Part shown: positions 1 to 11,798 of the stretch, in pieces | Numbering within the stretch: position 1 is the first letter of the stretch | Layout: the number at the start of each line of letters is the position of its first letter | From: Doris montereyensis | Taxonomy: Eukaryota; Mollusca; Gastropoda; Nudibranchia; Dorididae | Direction: 5' to 3' | Length of the DNA: 64,000 nt | NCBI GenBank assembly: GCA_037039925.1 | Contig: JAXRKP010000262.1 | Coordinates: 1 to 64,000, forward strand | The notes under the pieces: model-generated | Database searches by the model: none | Seen by the model: only the letters and a program-made list of their open reading frames with translations | What the model was told of the DNA's origin: nothing | Position numbers and translations under genes: made by a program

Positions 1-1910
1 TGATTTACCCACATCCACAACTAAGGTGATTTGATTTACCCACATCCACAACTAAGGTGATTTGATTTACCCACATCCACAACTAAGGTGATTTGATTGA
101 TTTTACCCACATCCACAGCTAAAGTGATTTGATTGATTTTATCCACGTCCACAACTAAGGTAATTTGATTGATTTTACCCACGTCCACAGCTAAGGTGTT
201 TGATTGATTTTACCCACGTCCACAACTTAAGGTGTTTTGATTGATTTTTTATTGTCCAGCCCTATTTTACCCACACAAATAAAGTGGTTTGATTGATTTT
301 ACCCACATCCACAACTAAGGTAATTTGATTGATTTTACCCACGTCCACAACTAAGGTGATTTTGATTGATTTTACCCACGTCCACAACTGGTAATTGATT
401 GATTTTACCCACATCCAACTAAGGTAATTTGATTGATTTTACCCACGTCCACAACTAAGGTGATTTGATTGATTTTACCCACATCCACAACTAAGGTGAT
501 TTGATTGATTTACCCACATCCACAACTAAGGTGATATAACTAAGGTGATTTTACCCACATCCACAACTAAGTAATTTGATTGATTTACCCACATCCACAA
601 CTAAGGTGATTTACCCACATCCACAACTAAGGTGATTTACTCATCCACAACTAAGGTGATTTACCCATATCCACAACTAAGGTGATTTACCCATATCCAC
701 AACTAAGGTGATTTACCCACATCCACAACTAAGGTGATTTTACCCACATCCACAACTAAGGTGATTTACTCACATCCACAGCTAAGGTGATTTTACCCAC
801 ATCCACAACTAAGGTGATTTTACCCACATCCACAGCCAAGGTGATTTTACCCACATCCACAACTAAGGTGATTTACTCACATCCACAACCAAGGTGATTT
901 ACCCACATCCACAAACTAAGGTGATTTACTCACATCCACAACTAAGGTGATTTACCCACATCCACACTAAAGGTGATTTTACCCACATCCACAGCTAAGG
1001 TGATTTTACCCACATCCACAACTAAGGTGATTTACCACATCACAGCAACATCCACAACTAAGGTGATTTTCCTATATCCACAGCTAAGGTGATTTTCCAC
1101 ATCCACAGCTAAGGTGATTTACATCACAACTAGGTGGTTTTCCACAACTAAGGTGATTTACCCACATCCACAACTAAGGTGATTTTACATCCACAACTAT
1201 GGTGATTTACCCACATCCACAACTAAGGTGATTTTACCCACATCCACAATAAGGTGATTTACCCACATCCACAACTAGGTGATTACCCACATCCACAACT
1301 AAGGTGATTTACCCACATCCACAACTAAGGTGATTTACACATCCACAACTAAGGTGATTTTACCCACATCCACACTAAGGTGATTTTACCCACATCCACA
1401 ACTAAGGTGATTTTACCCACATCCACAACTAGGAGGCTGATTTACTCCCACATCCACAACTAAGGTGTTTTTACTCACATCCACAACTAAGGTGATTTAC
1501 CCACATCCACAACTAAGGTGATTTACCCACATCCACAACTAAGGTGATTTACCCACATCCACAACTAAGGTGATTTTACCCACATCCACAACTAAGGTGA
1601 TTTACCCACATCCACAACTAAGGTGATTTACATCCCACATCCACAACTAAGGTGATTTTACCCACATCCACAACTAAGGTGATTTTACCCACATCCACAA
1701 CTAAGGTGATTTTACCCACATCCACAACTAAGGTGATTTTACCCACATCCACAACTAAGGTGATTTTACCCACATCCACAACTAAGGTGGTTTCCACAAC
1801 TAAGGTGATTTACTCACATCCACAACTAAGGTGATTTACTCACATCCACAACTAAGGTGATTTACTCATCCACAACTAAGGTGATTTACCCATATCCACA
1901 GCTAAGGTGA
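1..1910. repeat. Satellite A, 26-27 bp tandem repeat (left end outside window)
   Basis: About 70 head-to-tail copies of a unit made of ACCCACATCCACAACTAAGG followed by GTGATTT or GTGATTTT. From 1 to about 530 many units carry an extra TTGATTGA, giving longer monomers. After that the shorter 26-27 bp form dominates, with small deletions and base changes (CTCACATCC, CCATATCC, CACAGC). The array starts at base 1, so its true left edge is not visible. The open frame at 1652-1834 is only the 27-bp unit read in register and is not a gene. Confidence 0.97.
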
Positions 1911-2431
1911 TTTGGGATTTTCGGTAGGATTTCTATTTTATTTTGCTTGGACTGTCCTGTTAACAGCCAAGGATTGATAACATGCACAGAGTGTTGTGAT
2001 TGCACACGTGACCTCCATTTTACAGCTCGTTTCCGATGGAACAAGGCGTCGATTCACCTACATGGACCAGAGTGGGGCGTGGGAGTGGGGGGGGTGGTAA
2101 CTTTTGCATCGAAAAATAAATCGAGCAGATTTGTCAACCTGCCGGGAGTTGAACTCACGACGCATCGGCTGAGAGGTTGACACCTTGCCTCCTGATTACC
2201 CAGTCATCCCATACTTACAAAGTTTTGTTTTTCTGTCTGAAATTCACATTGACACAATTATCCTTTGATCTCAGTGTGAAATGAAATTGGAAGGCAAGAC
2301 AATCAGTATAAAACAATGGAAGGAAAGAAGTTTCAAGAACACAACGCCAAACTTAGGTGTGAATGGTACCCAGCTACAGGTTGAGAAATATCCTGTTCGT
2401 ACACAGTCACAACTAAGGTGATTGGATTTAC
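1911..2431. mobile_element. Dispersed repeat element, copy 1, between satellites A and B
   Basis: This non-tandem segment separates the two satellites. Its core (about 1940-2175) aligns by eye with 55748-56080. Shared landmarks in the same order are TGTCCTGTTAACAGCCAAGG versus TGTCTTGTAAACAGTCAAGG, GTGTTGTGATTGCACAC, GATTCACCTACATG versus GATCCACCTACCTG, a G-rich GTGGGG stretch, and a TCGAG...TCAACC block. On the minus strand, AGTTCAACTCCC near 2147-2158 resembles a Pol III B box, so a tRNA-related origin is possible. A partial satellite A monomer (CACAACTAAGGTGATT) at about 2408-2423 runs directly into satellite B. No protein is encoded; the 77-aa frame here is not credible. Confidence 0.75.
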
Positions 2432-5400
2432 ACTCCACGTCGTCTTTGCTCTCCACATCGTCTTTGTTTTCCACATCGTCTTTGTTTTCCACATCATCTT
2501 TGTTTTCATCGGATTTTCACATCATCTTTGTTTTCCACATCATCTTTGTTTTCCACGTCGTCTTTGTTTTCCACGTCGTCTTTGTTTTCCACAGTCTTTG
2601 TTTTCCACGTCATCTTTGTTTTCCACATCATCTTTTTTTTTCCATCGTTGTCTTTGTTTTCACATCATCTTTGTTTTCCACATCATCTTTGTTTTCCATG
2701 TTGTCTTTGTTTTGTTTTCCACGTTTTCCCATGTTGTCTTTGTTTTCCACATTGTCTTTGTTTTTCCACGTCGTCTTTGTTTTCCATGTTGTCTTTGTTT
2801 TTCCCATCATCTTTGTTGTCTTTGTTTTCCATGTTGTCTTTGTTTTCCATGTTGTCTTTGTTTTCCAAGTTGTCTTTGTTTTCCATGTTGTCTTTGTTTT
2901 CCATGTTTGTCGTTGTCTTTGTTTTCCACATTGTCTTTGTTTTCCAAGTTGTCTTTTGTTTTCCATGTTGTCTTTGTTTTTCCATGTTGTCTTTGTTTTC
3001 CACATTGTCTTTGTTTTCCACATCGTCTTTGTTTTCCAAGTTGTCTTTGTTTTCCACATTGTCTTTGTTTTCCACATCGTCTTTGTTTTCCACATTTTTA
3101 TTTTCCATGTTCTTCTTTGTTTTCCACATCGTCTTTGTTTTCCATCATCTTTGTTTTCCGTCATCTTTGTTTTCCACGTCTTTGTTTTCGTTGTTTTCCA
3201 TATTGTCTTTGTTTTCCACATCATCTTTGTTTTCCACGTCGTCTTTGTTTTCTATATTGTCTTTGTTTTCCATGTTGTCTTTGTTTTCCACATTGTCTTT
3301 GTTTTCCACGTCGTCTTTGTTTTCCACAGTATTGTCTTTGTTTTCCATTGTCGTCAGATTGTCTTTGTTTTTTCCACATTGTCTTTGTTTTCCATATTGT
3401 CTTTGTTTTCATACGTCTTTGTTTTCCACGTTGTCTTTGTTTTCCACGTCGTCTTGTTTTCCCATATTGTCTTTGTTTTCCATGTTGTCTTTGTTTTCCA
3501 CATTGTCTTTGTTTTCCAAGTTGTCTTTGTTTTCCATGTTGTCATTTTCCACGTCTTTGTTTTCCACATTGTCTTTGTTTTCCACATCGTCTTTGTTTTC
3601 CATGTTGTCTTTGTTTTCCACATTGTCTTTGTTTTCCATGTCGTCTTTGTTTTCCATGTTGTCTTTGTTTTCCATGTTGTCTTTGTTTTCCATGTGTGTC
3701 TTTGTTTTCCACATCGTCGTTGTTTTCCACGTTGTCTTTGTTTTCCACATTGTCTTTGTTTTCCATGTTGTCTTTGTTTTCCACATTGTCTTTGTTTTCC
3801 ATGTTGTTTTCCACGTCGTCTTTGTTTTCCACATTGTCTTTGTTTTCCATATTGTCTTTGTTTTCCACATTGTCTTTGTTTTCCACGTCGTCTTTGTTTT
3901 CCACATCGTCTTTGTTTTCCATCTTTGTCTTTGTTTTCCACGTGTCTTTGTTTTCCACATTATCTTTGTTTTCCACGTCGTATTTGTTTTCCACATTATC
4001 TTTGTTTTCCACGTCGTATTTGCTCGTCCACATTGTCTTTGTTTTCCATGACGTCGTCCTTTGTCTTTGTTTTCCACATTGTCTTTGTTTTCCATGTTGT
4101 CTTTGTTTTTCCAAGTTGTCTTTGTTTTCCACATTGTTGTCTTTGTTTTCCATGTTGTATTTGTTTTCCACATTGTCTTTGTTTTCCAAATTGTCTTTGT
4201 TTTCCATGTTGTCTTTGTTTTCCACATCGTCTTTGTTTTCCAAATCAAGTTGTGTCTTTGTTTTTTCCACATTGTCTTTGTTTTCCACATTGTCTTTGTT
4301 TTCCAAGTTGTGTTTGTTTTCCACGTCGTCTTTTGTTTTCCAAATTGTCTTTGTTTTCCATGACGTCTTTGTTTTCCACATTGTCTTTGTTTTCCATGTT
4401 GTTTTTGTTTTCCACGTCGTCTTTGTTTTCCAAGCTCTACATTGTCTTTGTTTTCCAAGTCGTCTTTGTTTTTCCAAGTTGTCTTTGTTTTTCCATGTTG
4501 TCTTTGTTTTCCATGTTGTCTTTGTTTTCCAAGTTGTCTTTGTTTTCCAAGTCGTCTTTGTTTTCAAGTTGTCTTTGTTTTCCACATTGTCTTTGTTTTC
4601 CACGTTGTCTTTGTTTTCCAAGTTGTGTTTGTTTTCACATCGTCGTTTTCCAAATTGTCTTGTTTTCCATATTGTCTTTGTTTTCCACTTCGTTGCTTTC
4701 CACATTTTTCATCTTCTGTTTCCACGTCGTCTTTGTTTTCCAAATTGTCTTTGTTTTCCATGCGTCTTTATTTTCCACGCCATCTTTGTTTTACACGTCG
4801 TCTTTGCTTTACACATTTTCTTTGTCTTTGTTTTCACAGTTGTCTTTGTTTTTTTCACATCGTCTTTGTTTTACGTTGTCTTTGTATTCCACATCGTCTT
4901 TGTTTTCCACATCTTCTTTGTATTCACGTTGTCTTTTGTTTTCAATTGTCTTTGTTTTCCACATTGTCTTTGTTTTCCACGTCGTCTTTGTTTTCCACAT
5001 TATATCTTTGCTTCGTTGCGTCCACATCGTCTTTGTTTTCCACGTTGTCTTTGTTTTCCATCGTCTTTGTTTTTCTTTGTTTTCCACGTCATCTTTGCTG
5101 TCGTCTTTGCTTTCCACATTATCTTTGTTTTCCACTGCGTCGTCTTCTTTTCCTCGTTATCTTTTAAACTTTCCACATCTGTCTTGTTTCATCGATCTTG
5201 CTCACGTTGTCTTTGTATTCCACATCGTCTTTGTTTTCCACATCTTCTTTGTATTCTCGTTGTCTTTGTTTTCCACATCTTCTTGTTTTCCACGTTGTCT
5301 TTGTTTTCCGTTGTCTTTGTTTTCACATCGTCTTTGTATTCCACGTTGTCTTGTTTTCCACATCGTCTTTGTTTTCCACATCATCTTTGTTTTCCACATC

Positions 5401-5816
5401 GTCTTTGTTTTCCACATCGTCTTTGTATTCCGCGTCGTCTTTGTATTCCACATCGTCTTTGTTTTTCTTTGTTTTCCACGTCGTCTTTGTTTTCCAAGTT
5501 GTCTTTGTTTTCCATGACGTCTATGTTTTCCATGTTGTCTTTGTTTTCCAAGTTGTCTTTGTTTTCCATGTTGTCTTTGTTTTCCATGTTGTCTTTGTTT
5601 TCCATGTTTTCTTTGTTTTCCACGTCGTCTTTGTTTTCCACATTGTCTTTGTTTTCCAAGTTGTCTTTGTTTTCCACATTGTCTTTGTTTTCCAAGTTCT
5701 CTTTGTTTTCCACATTGTCTTTGTTTTCCAAGTTGTCTTTGTTTTCCACATTGTCTTTGTTTTCCACGTCGTTTTTGTTTTCCTCATTGTCTTTATTTTA
5801 CACGTTGTCTTTGTTT

Positions 5817-6123
5817 TCCATGTTGTTTTTGTTTTCCATGTTGTTTTTGTTTTCCACATCGTCTTTGTTTTCCATGTTGTTTTTGTTTTCCATGTTGTTT
5901 TTGTTTTCCATGTTGTTTTTGTTTTCCATGTTGTTTTTGTTTTCCATGTTGTTTTTGTTTTCCACGTTGTTTTTGTTTTCCATGTTGTTTTTGTTTTCCA
6001 TGTTGTTTTTGTTTTCCATGTTGTTTTTGTTTTCCATGTTGTTTTTGTTTTCCATGTTGTTTTTGTTTTCCATGTTGTTTTTGTTTTCCATGTTGTTTTT
6101 GTTTTCCATGTTGTTTTTGTTTT
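5817..6123. repeat. Homogenised sub-array inside satellite B
   Basis: About 17 consecutive 18-bp units read CATGTTGTTTTTGTTTTC, with only single exceptions (one CACATCGTCTTTG unit, one CACGTTG unit). The T in GTTTTTG replaces the C of the usual GTCTTTG and is rare elsewhere in the array. A run of one rare variant points to recent local expansion by slippage or unequal exchange. Confidence 0.9.
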
Positions 6124-6970
6124 CCAAGTTGTCTTTGTTTTCCATGTTGTCTTTGTTTTCCATCTTGTCTTTGTTTTCCATCTTGTCTTTGTTTTCCAAG
6201 TTGTCTTTGTTTTCCATGACGTCTATGTTTTCCATGTTGTCTTTGTTTTCCAAGTTGTCTTTGTTTTCCACATTGTCTTTGTTTTCCAAGTTGTCTTTGT
6301 TTTCCAATTTGTCTTTGTTTTCCACGTTGTCTTTGTTTTCCACATTGTCTTTGTTTTCCAAGTTGTCTTTGTTTTCCAAGTCGTCTTTGTTTTCCACATT
6401 GTCTTTGTTTTCCAAGTTGTCTTTGTTTTCCATGACGTCTATGTTTTCCACATTGTCTTTGTTTTCCACATTGTCTTTGTTTTCCACATTGTCTTTGTTT
6501 TCCACATCGTTTTTGTTTTCCATATTGTCTTTGTTTTCCACATCGTCTTTGTTTTCCACATCGTCTTTGTTTTCCACATCGTTTTTGTTTTCCAAGTTGT
6601 CTTTATTTTCCACATCGTCTTTGTTTTCCACGTCGTCTTTGTTTTCCACATTGTCTTTGTTATCCACATTGTCTTTGTTTTCCAAGTTGTCTTTGTTTTC
6701 CATGACGTCTATGTTTTCCATGTTGTCTTTGTTTTCCACGTCATCTTTGTTTTCCACGTCGTCTTTGTTTTCCACGTCGTCTTTGTTTTCCAAGTTGTCT
6801 TTGTTTTCCACATTGTCTTTGTTTTCCAAGTTCTCTTTGTTTTCCACATTGTCTTTGTTTTCCAAGTTGTCTTTGTTTTCCACATTGTCTTTGTTTTCCA
6901 CGTCGTTTTTGTTTTCCTCATTGTCTTTATTTTCCACATTGTCTTTGTTTTCCAAGTTGTCTTTGTTTTC

Positions 6971-7762
6971 CATGACGTCTACGTTTTCCACATTGTCTTT
7001 GTTTTCCACATTGTCTTTGTTTTCCACATTGTCTTTGTTTTCCATGTTGTCTTTGTTTTCCACATCGTCTTTGTTTTCCACATCGTCTTTGTTTTCCACA
7101 TCGTTTTTGTTTTCCAAGTTGTCTTTATTTTCCACATCGTCTTTGTTTTCCACGTTGTCTTTGTTTTCCACATTGTTTTTGTTTTCCACATTGTTTTTGT
7201 TTTCCACATTGTCTTTGTTTTCCACGTTGTCTTTGTTTTCCACATCGTCTTTGTTTTCCACATTGTCCTTGTTTTCCACGTCGTCTTTGTTTTCCATGTC
7301 GTCTTTGTTTTCCACATTGTCTTTGTTTTCCACATTGTCTTTGTTTTCCACATTGTCTTTGTTTTCCACGTCGTCTTTGTTTTCCATGTTGTCTTTGTTT
7401 TCCAAGTTGTCTTTGTTTTCCAAGTTGTCTTTGTTTTCCACGTCGTCTTTGATTTCCACATTGTCTTTGTTATCCACATTGTCTTTGTTTTCCAAGTTGT
7501 CTTTGTTTTCCATGACGTCTATGTTTTCCATGTTGTCTTTGTTTTCCACGTCATCTTTGTTTTCCACGTCGTCTTTGTTTTCCACGTCGTCTTTGTTTTC
7601 CATGTCGTCTTTGTTTTCCACGTCGTCTTTGTTTTCCACATTGTCTTTGTTTTCCACGTCGTCTTTGTTTTCCACGTCGTCTTTGTTTTCCACGTCGTCT
7701 TTGTTTTCCACGTCGTCTTTGTTTTCCACGTCGTCTTTGTTTTCCAAGTTGTCTTTGTTTTC
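6971..7762. repeat. Higher-order duplication in satellite B, copy 1 (792 bp, 44 units)
   Basis: The unit order from CATGACGTCTACG at 6971 to the CATGACGTCTATG at 7763 is matched by 8824-9615. The internal marker falls at the same distance in both copies (540 bp to 7511 and to 9364, then 252 bp). The match continues for about 200 bp past the block, to about 7964 and 9817. The same trailing sequence appears a third time from 5514. Confidence 0.85.
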
Positions 7763-8823
7763 CATGACGTCTATGTTTTCCATGTTGTCTTTGTTTTCCA
7801 AGTTGTCTTTGTTTTCCATGTTGTCTTTGTTTTCCATGTTGTCTTTGTTTTCCATGTTTTCTTTGTTTTCCACGTCGTCTTTGTTTTCCACATTGTCTTT
7901 GTTTTCCAAGTTGTCTTTGTTTTCCACATTGTCTTTGTTTTCCAAGTTCTCTTTGTTTTCCACATCGTCTTTGTTTTCCAAGTTGTCTTTGTTTTCCAAG
8001 TTGTCTTCTTTGTTTTCTTCAAGTCGTCTTTGTTTTCCAAGTTGTCTTTGTTTTCCATGTTGTCTTTGTTTTCCAAGTCGTCTTTGTTTTCCAAGTCGTC
8101 TTGTTTTCAAGTTGTCTTTGTTTTCCACATTGTCTTTGTTTTCCACGTCGTCTTTGCTTTCCACATTATCTTTGCTTCTCGCGCTCCTCCTTGTTTTCCA
8201 TATCGTCTTTGTTTTCCACATCGTCTTGTTTTCCACGCAGTCTTTATTTTCCACGCCATCTTTGTTTTCCACATCGTCTTTGTTTTCCACATTATCTTTG
8301 TTTTCATCTTTTTTTCATCGTTATCTTTGCTTTTTCCACATCGTCTTTGTTTTTTTCTTTGTTTTCCACGTTGTCTTTCCACATCGTCTTTGTTTTCCAC
8401 ATCTTCTTGTATTAATACACTGTTTTCACGTCTCTTTGTTTTCCACGTCGTCTTTGTTTTCCATTGTACTTTGTTTTCCACATCATCTTTTGTTTTCCAC
8501 GTCGTCTTTGTTTTCCATGTTGTCTTTGTTTTCCATGTTGTCTTTGTTTTCCACGTCGTCTTTGTTTTCCATGTTGTCTTTGTTTTTCCACATTGTCTTT
8601 GTTTTCCAAGTTGTCTTTATTTTCCATGTTGTCTTTGTTTTCCAAGTTGTACTTTGTTTTCCACATTGTCTTTGTTTTCCACGTCGTTTTTGTTTTCCTC
8701 ATTGTCTTTATTTTACACGTTGTCTTTGTTTTCCAAGTTGTCTTTGCTTTCCATGACGTCTATGTTTTCCATGTTGTCTTTGTTTTCCACATTGTCTTTG
8801 TTGTCCAAGTTGTCTTTGTTTTC

Positions 8824-9615
8824 CATGACGTCTACGTTTTCCACATTGTCTTTTTTTTCCACATTGTCTTTGTTTTCCACATTGTCTTTGTTTTCCATGT
8901 TGTCTTTGTTTTCCACATCGTCTTTGTTTTCCACATCGTCTTTGTTTTCCACATCGTTTTTGTTTTCCAAGTTGTCTTTATTTTCCACATCGTCTTTGTT
9001 TTCCACGTTGTCTTTGTTTTCCACATTGTTTTTGTTTTCCACATTGTTTTTGTTTTCCACATTGTCTTTGTTTTCCACGCTGTCTTTGTTTTCCACATCG
9101 TCTTTGTTTTCCACATTGTCTTTGTTTTCCACGTCGTCTTTGTTTTCCATGTCGTCTTTGTTTTCCACATTGTCCTTGTTTTCCACATTGTCTTTGTTTT
9201 CCACATTGTCTTTGTTTTCCACGTCGTCTTTGTTTTCCATGTTGTCTTTGTTTTCCAAGTTGTCTTTGTTTTCCAAGTTGTCTTTGTTTTCCACGTCGTC
9301 TTTGTTTTCCACATTGTCTTTGTTATCCACATTGTCTTTGTTTTCCAAGTTGTCTTTGTTTTCCATGACGTCTATGTTTTCCATGTTGTCTTTGTTTTCC
9401 ACGTCATCTTTGTTTTCCACGTCGTCTTTGTTTTCCACGTCGTCTTTGTTTTCCATGTCGTCTTTGTTTTCCACGTCGTCTTTGTTTTCCACATTGTCTT
9501 TGTTTTCCACGTCGTCTTTGTTTTCCACGTCGTCTTTGTTTTCCACGTCGTCTTTGTTTTCCACGTCGTCTTTGTTTTCCACGTCGTCTTTGTTTTCCAA
9601 GTTGTCTTTGTTTTC
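8824..9615. repeat. Higher-order duplication in satellite B, copy 2 (792 bp)
   Basis: Second copy of the 44-unit block at 6971-7762. It differs by a few substitutions, for example TTTTTTTTCC near 8851 and CACGCTG near 9077. Spacing of the CATGACGTCTAYG marker units is identical to copy 1. Confidence 0.85.
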
Positions 9616-11722
9616 CATGACGTCTATGTTTTCCATGTTGTCTTTGTTTTCCAAGTTGTCTTTGTTTTCCATGTTGTCTTTGTTTTCCATGTTGTCTTTG
9701 TTTTCCATGTTTTCTTTGTTTTCCACGTCGTCTTTGTTTTCCACATTGTCTTTGTTTTCCAAGTTGTCTTTGTTTTCCACATTGTCTTTGTTTTCCAAGT
9801 TCTCTTTGTTTTCCACATTGTCTTTGTTTTCCAAGTTGTCTTTGTTTTCCACATTGTCTTTGTTTTCCACGTCGTTTTTGTTTTCCTCATTGTCTTTATT
9901 TTACACGTTGTCTTTGTTTTCCAAGTTGTCTTTGCTTTCCATGACGTCTATGTTTTCCATGTTGTCTTTGTTTTCCACATTGTCTTTGTTTTCCAAGTTG
10001 TCTTTGTTTTCCATGACGTCTACGTTTTCCACATTGTCTTTGTTTTCCACATTGTCTTTGTTTTCCACATTGTCTTTGTTTTCCATGTTGTCTTTGTTTT
10101 CCACATTGTCTTTGTTTTACACATTGTCTTTGTTTTCCATGTTGTCTTTGTTTTCCACATTGTCTTTGTTTTACACATTGTCTTTGTTTTCCACATTGTC
10201 TTTGTTTTCCATGACGTCTATGTTTTCCATGTTGTCTTTGTTTTCCACATTGTCTTTGTTTTCCAAGTTTCTTTGTTTTCCATGACGTCTATGTTTTCCA
10301 CATTGTCTTTGTTTTCCACATTGTCTTTGTTTTCCACATTGTCTTTGTTTTCCACATTGTCTTTGTTTTCCATGTTGTCTTTGTTTTCCACATTGTCTTT
10401 GTTTTACACATTGTCTTTGTTTTCCATGTTGTCTTTGTTTTCCACATTGTCTTTGTTTTACACATTGTCTTTGTTTTCCACATTGTCTTTGTTTTCCATG
10501 ACGTCTATGTTTTCCATGTTGTCTTTGTTTTCCACATTGTCTTTGTTTTCCAAGTTGTCTTTGTTTTCCATGACGTCTATGTTTTCCACATTGTCTTTGT
10601 TTTCCACATTGTCTTTGTTTTCCAAGTTGTCTTTGTTTTCCATGACGTCTATGTTTTCCATGTTGTCTTTGTTTTCCATGTTATCTTTGTTTTCCACGTC
10701 GTCTTTGTTTTCCACGTCGTCTTTGTTTTCCACGTCGTCTTTGTTTTCCACGTCGTCTTTGCTCTCCACATTATCTTTGTTTTCCACGTCGTCTTTGCTC
10801 TCCACATTATCTTTGTTTTCCACGTCGTCTTTGCTCTCCACATTATCTTTGTTTTCCACATCGTCTTTGTTTTCCACATTGTCTTTGTTTTCCACGTCGT
10901 CTTTGCTTTCCACATTATCTTTGCTTCTCGCGTCCTCCTTTTTTTCCATATCGTCTTTGCATTCCACTTCGTCTTTGTTTTCCACGCTGTCTTTATTTTC
11001 CACGTCATCTTTGTTTTACACGTCGTCTTTGCTTGCCACATTATCTTTGTTTTACACGTCGTCTTTACTTCACTCGTTATCTTTGCTTTCCACATCGTCT
11101 TTGTTTTTCACATCGTCTTTGTTTTCCATGTCATTTTTGTTTTCCACGTTGTCTTTGTATTCCACGTTGTCTTTGTTTTCCACGTTGTCTTTGTTTCCCA
11201 CATCGTCTTTGTATTCCACGTTGTCTTTGTTTTCCACATCGTCTTTGTTTTCCACATCATCTTTGTTTTCCACATCATCTTTGTTTTCCACATCTTCTTT
11301 GTATTCCACGTCGTCTTTGTATTCCACGTCGTCTTTGTTTTCCACATCTTCTTTGTATTCCACGTCGTCTTTTTATTCCACGTTGTCTTTGTTTTTCACT
11401 TTGTCTTTGTCTTTCACGTTGTCTTTGTTTTTCACGTTGTCTTTGTTTTCCACATCTTCTTTGTAGTCTACGTTGTCTTTGTTTTTCACGTCGTCTTTGT
11501 TTTCCACATCTTCTTTGTATTCTACGTTGTCTTTGTTTTTCACTTTGTCTTTGTTTTTCACGTTGTCTTTGTTTTTCACGTTGTCTTTGTTTTTCACGTT
11601 GTCTTTGTTTTTCACGTTGTCTTTGTTTTCCACGCGTCTTTGCTTTAGCTGAGTCTGAGTAGACTACCTAGCTATCAATTCCGCTGTTGATTGTCGACAG
11701 GAGGACAAGAACAAAAAATAAT

Positions 11723-11798
11723 GTGTCCCAATTTGGAATCGAACCGGAATCTCCTGATTGGGTAGGGTATCGCTTTACCGCTTGAGCTACCGGCATCG
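11723..11798 (-). pseudogene. tRNA-like sequence (SINE head or tRNA pseudogene)
   Basis: On the minus strand, GGTAGCTCAAGCGGTAAAGC matches a Pol III A box and GGTTCGATTCC is a perfect B box, about 30 bases apart as in a tRNA. The T stem pairs at only three of five positions, and the anticodon and acceptor stems do not form cleanly. A functional tRNA is therefore unlikely. The region just right of it (11799-12360) is plain AT/GC-mixed sequence with no recognisable gene. Confidence 0.6.

Larger units (their letters stand above)
2432..11645. repeat. Satellite B, 18-bp tandem repeat, about 510 copies
   Basis: The unit is TTTCCACRTYGTCTTTGT on the plus strand. Because 18 is a multiple of 3 and the common unit has no stop in any frame, very long open frames appear on both strands: 2,112 aa on plus at 2418-8756, and 830 aa on minus at 5798-8290 reading ENKD[ND][VML]. 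The centre (about 5500-10700) is in perfect 18-bp register. The flanks (2432-5460 and about 10900-11645) are ragged with many indels. A marker unit containing CATGACGTCTATG recurs at irregular intervals and defines larger duplicated blocks. No splice, promoter or poly(A) evidence supports translation. It is best called a minisatellite inside an intron or 3' region of the spectrin-repeat gene. Confidence 0.95.

Noticed and set aside
1..1910. CRISPR-like repeat array
   Set aside because: The units are contiguous without unique spacers and the context is animal; it is a tandem satellite.
2418..11466. Very long open frames on both strands (up to 2,112 aa)
   Set aside because: They are register translations of an 18-bp stop-free satellite; all frames on both strands are open and variable sites are CpG positions, not synonymous sites.
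11723..11798. Functional tRNA gene on minus
   Set aside because: A and B boxes are good, but the T stem, anticodon stem and acceptor stem do not pair properly; it is better read as a SINE head or pseudogene.
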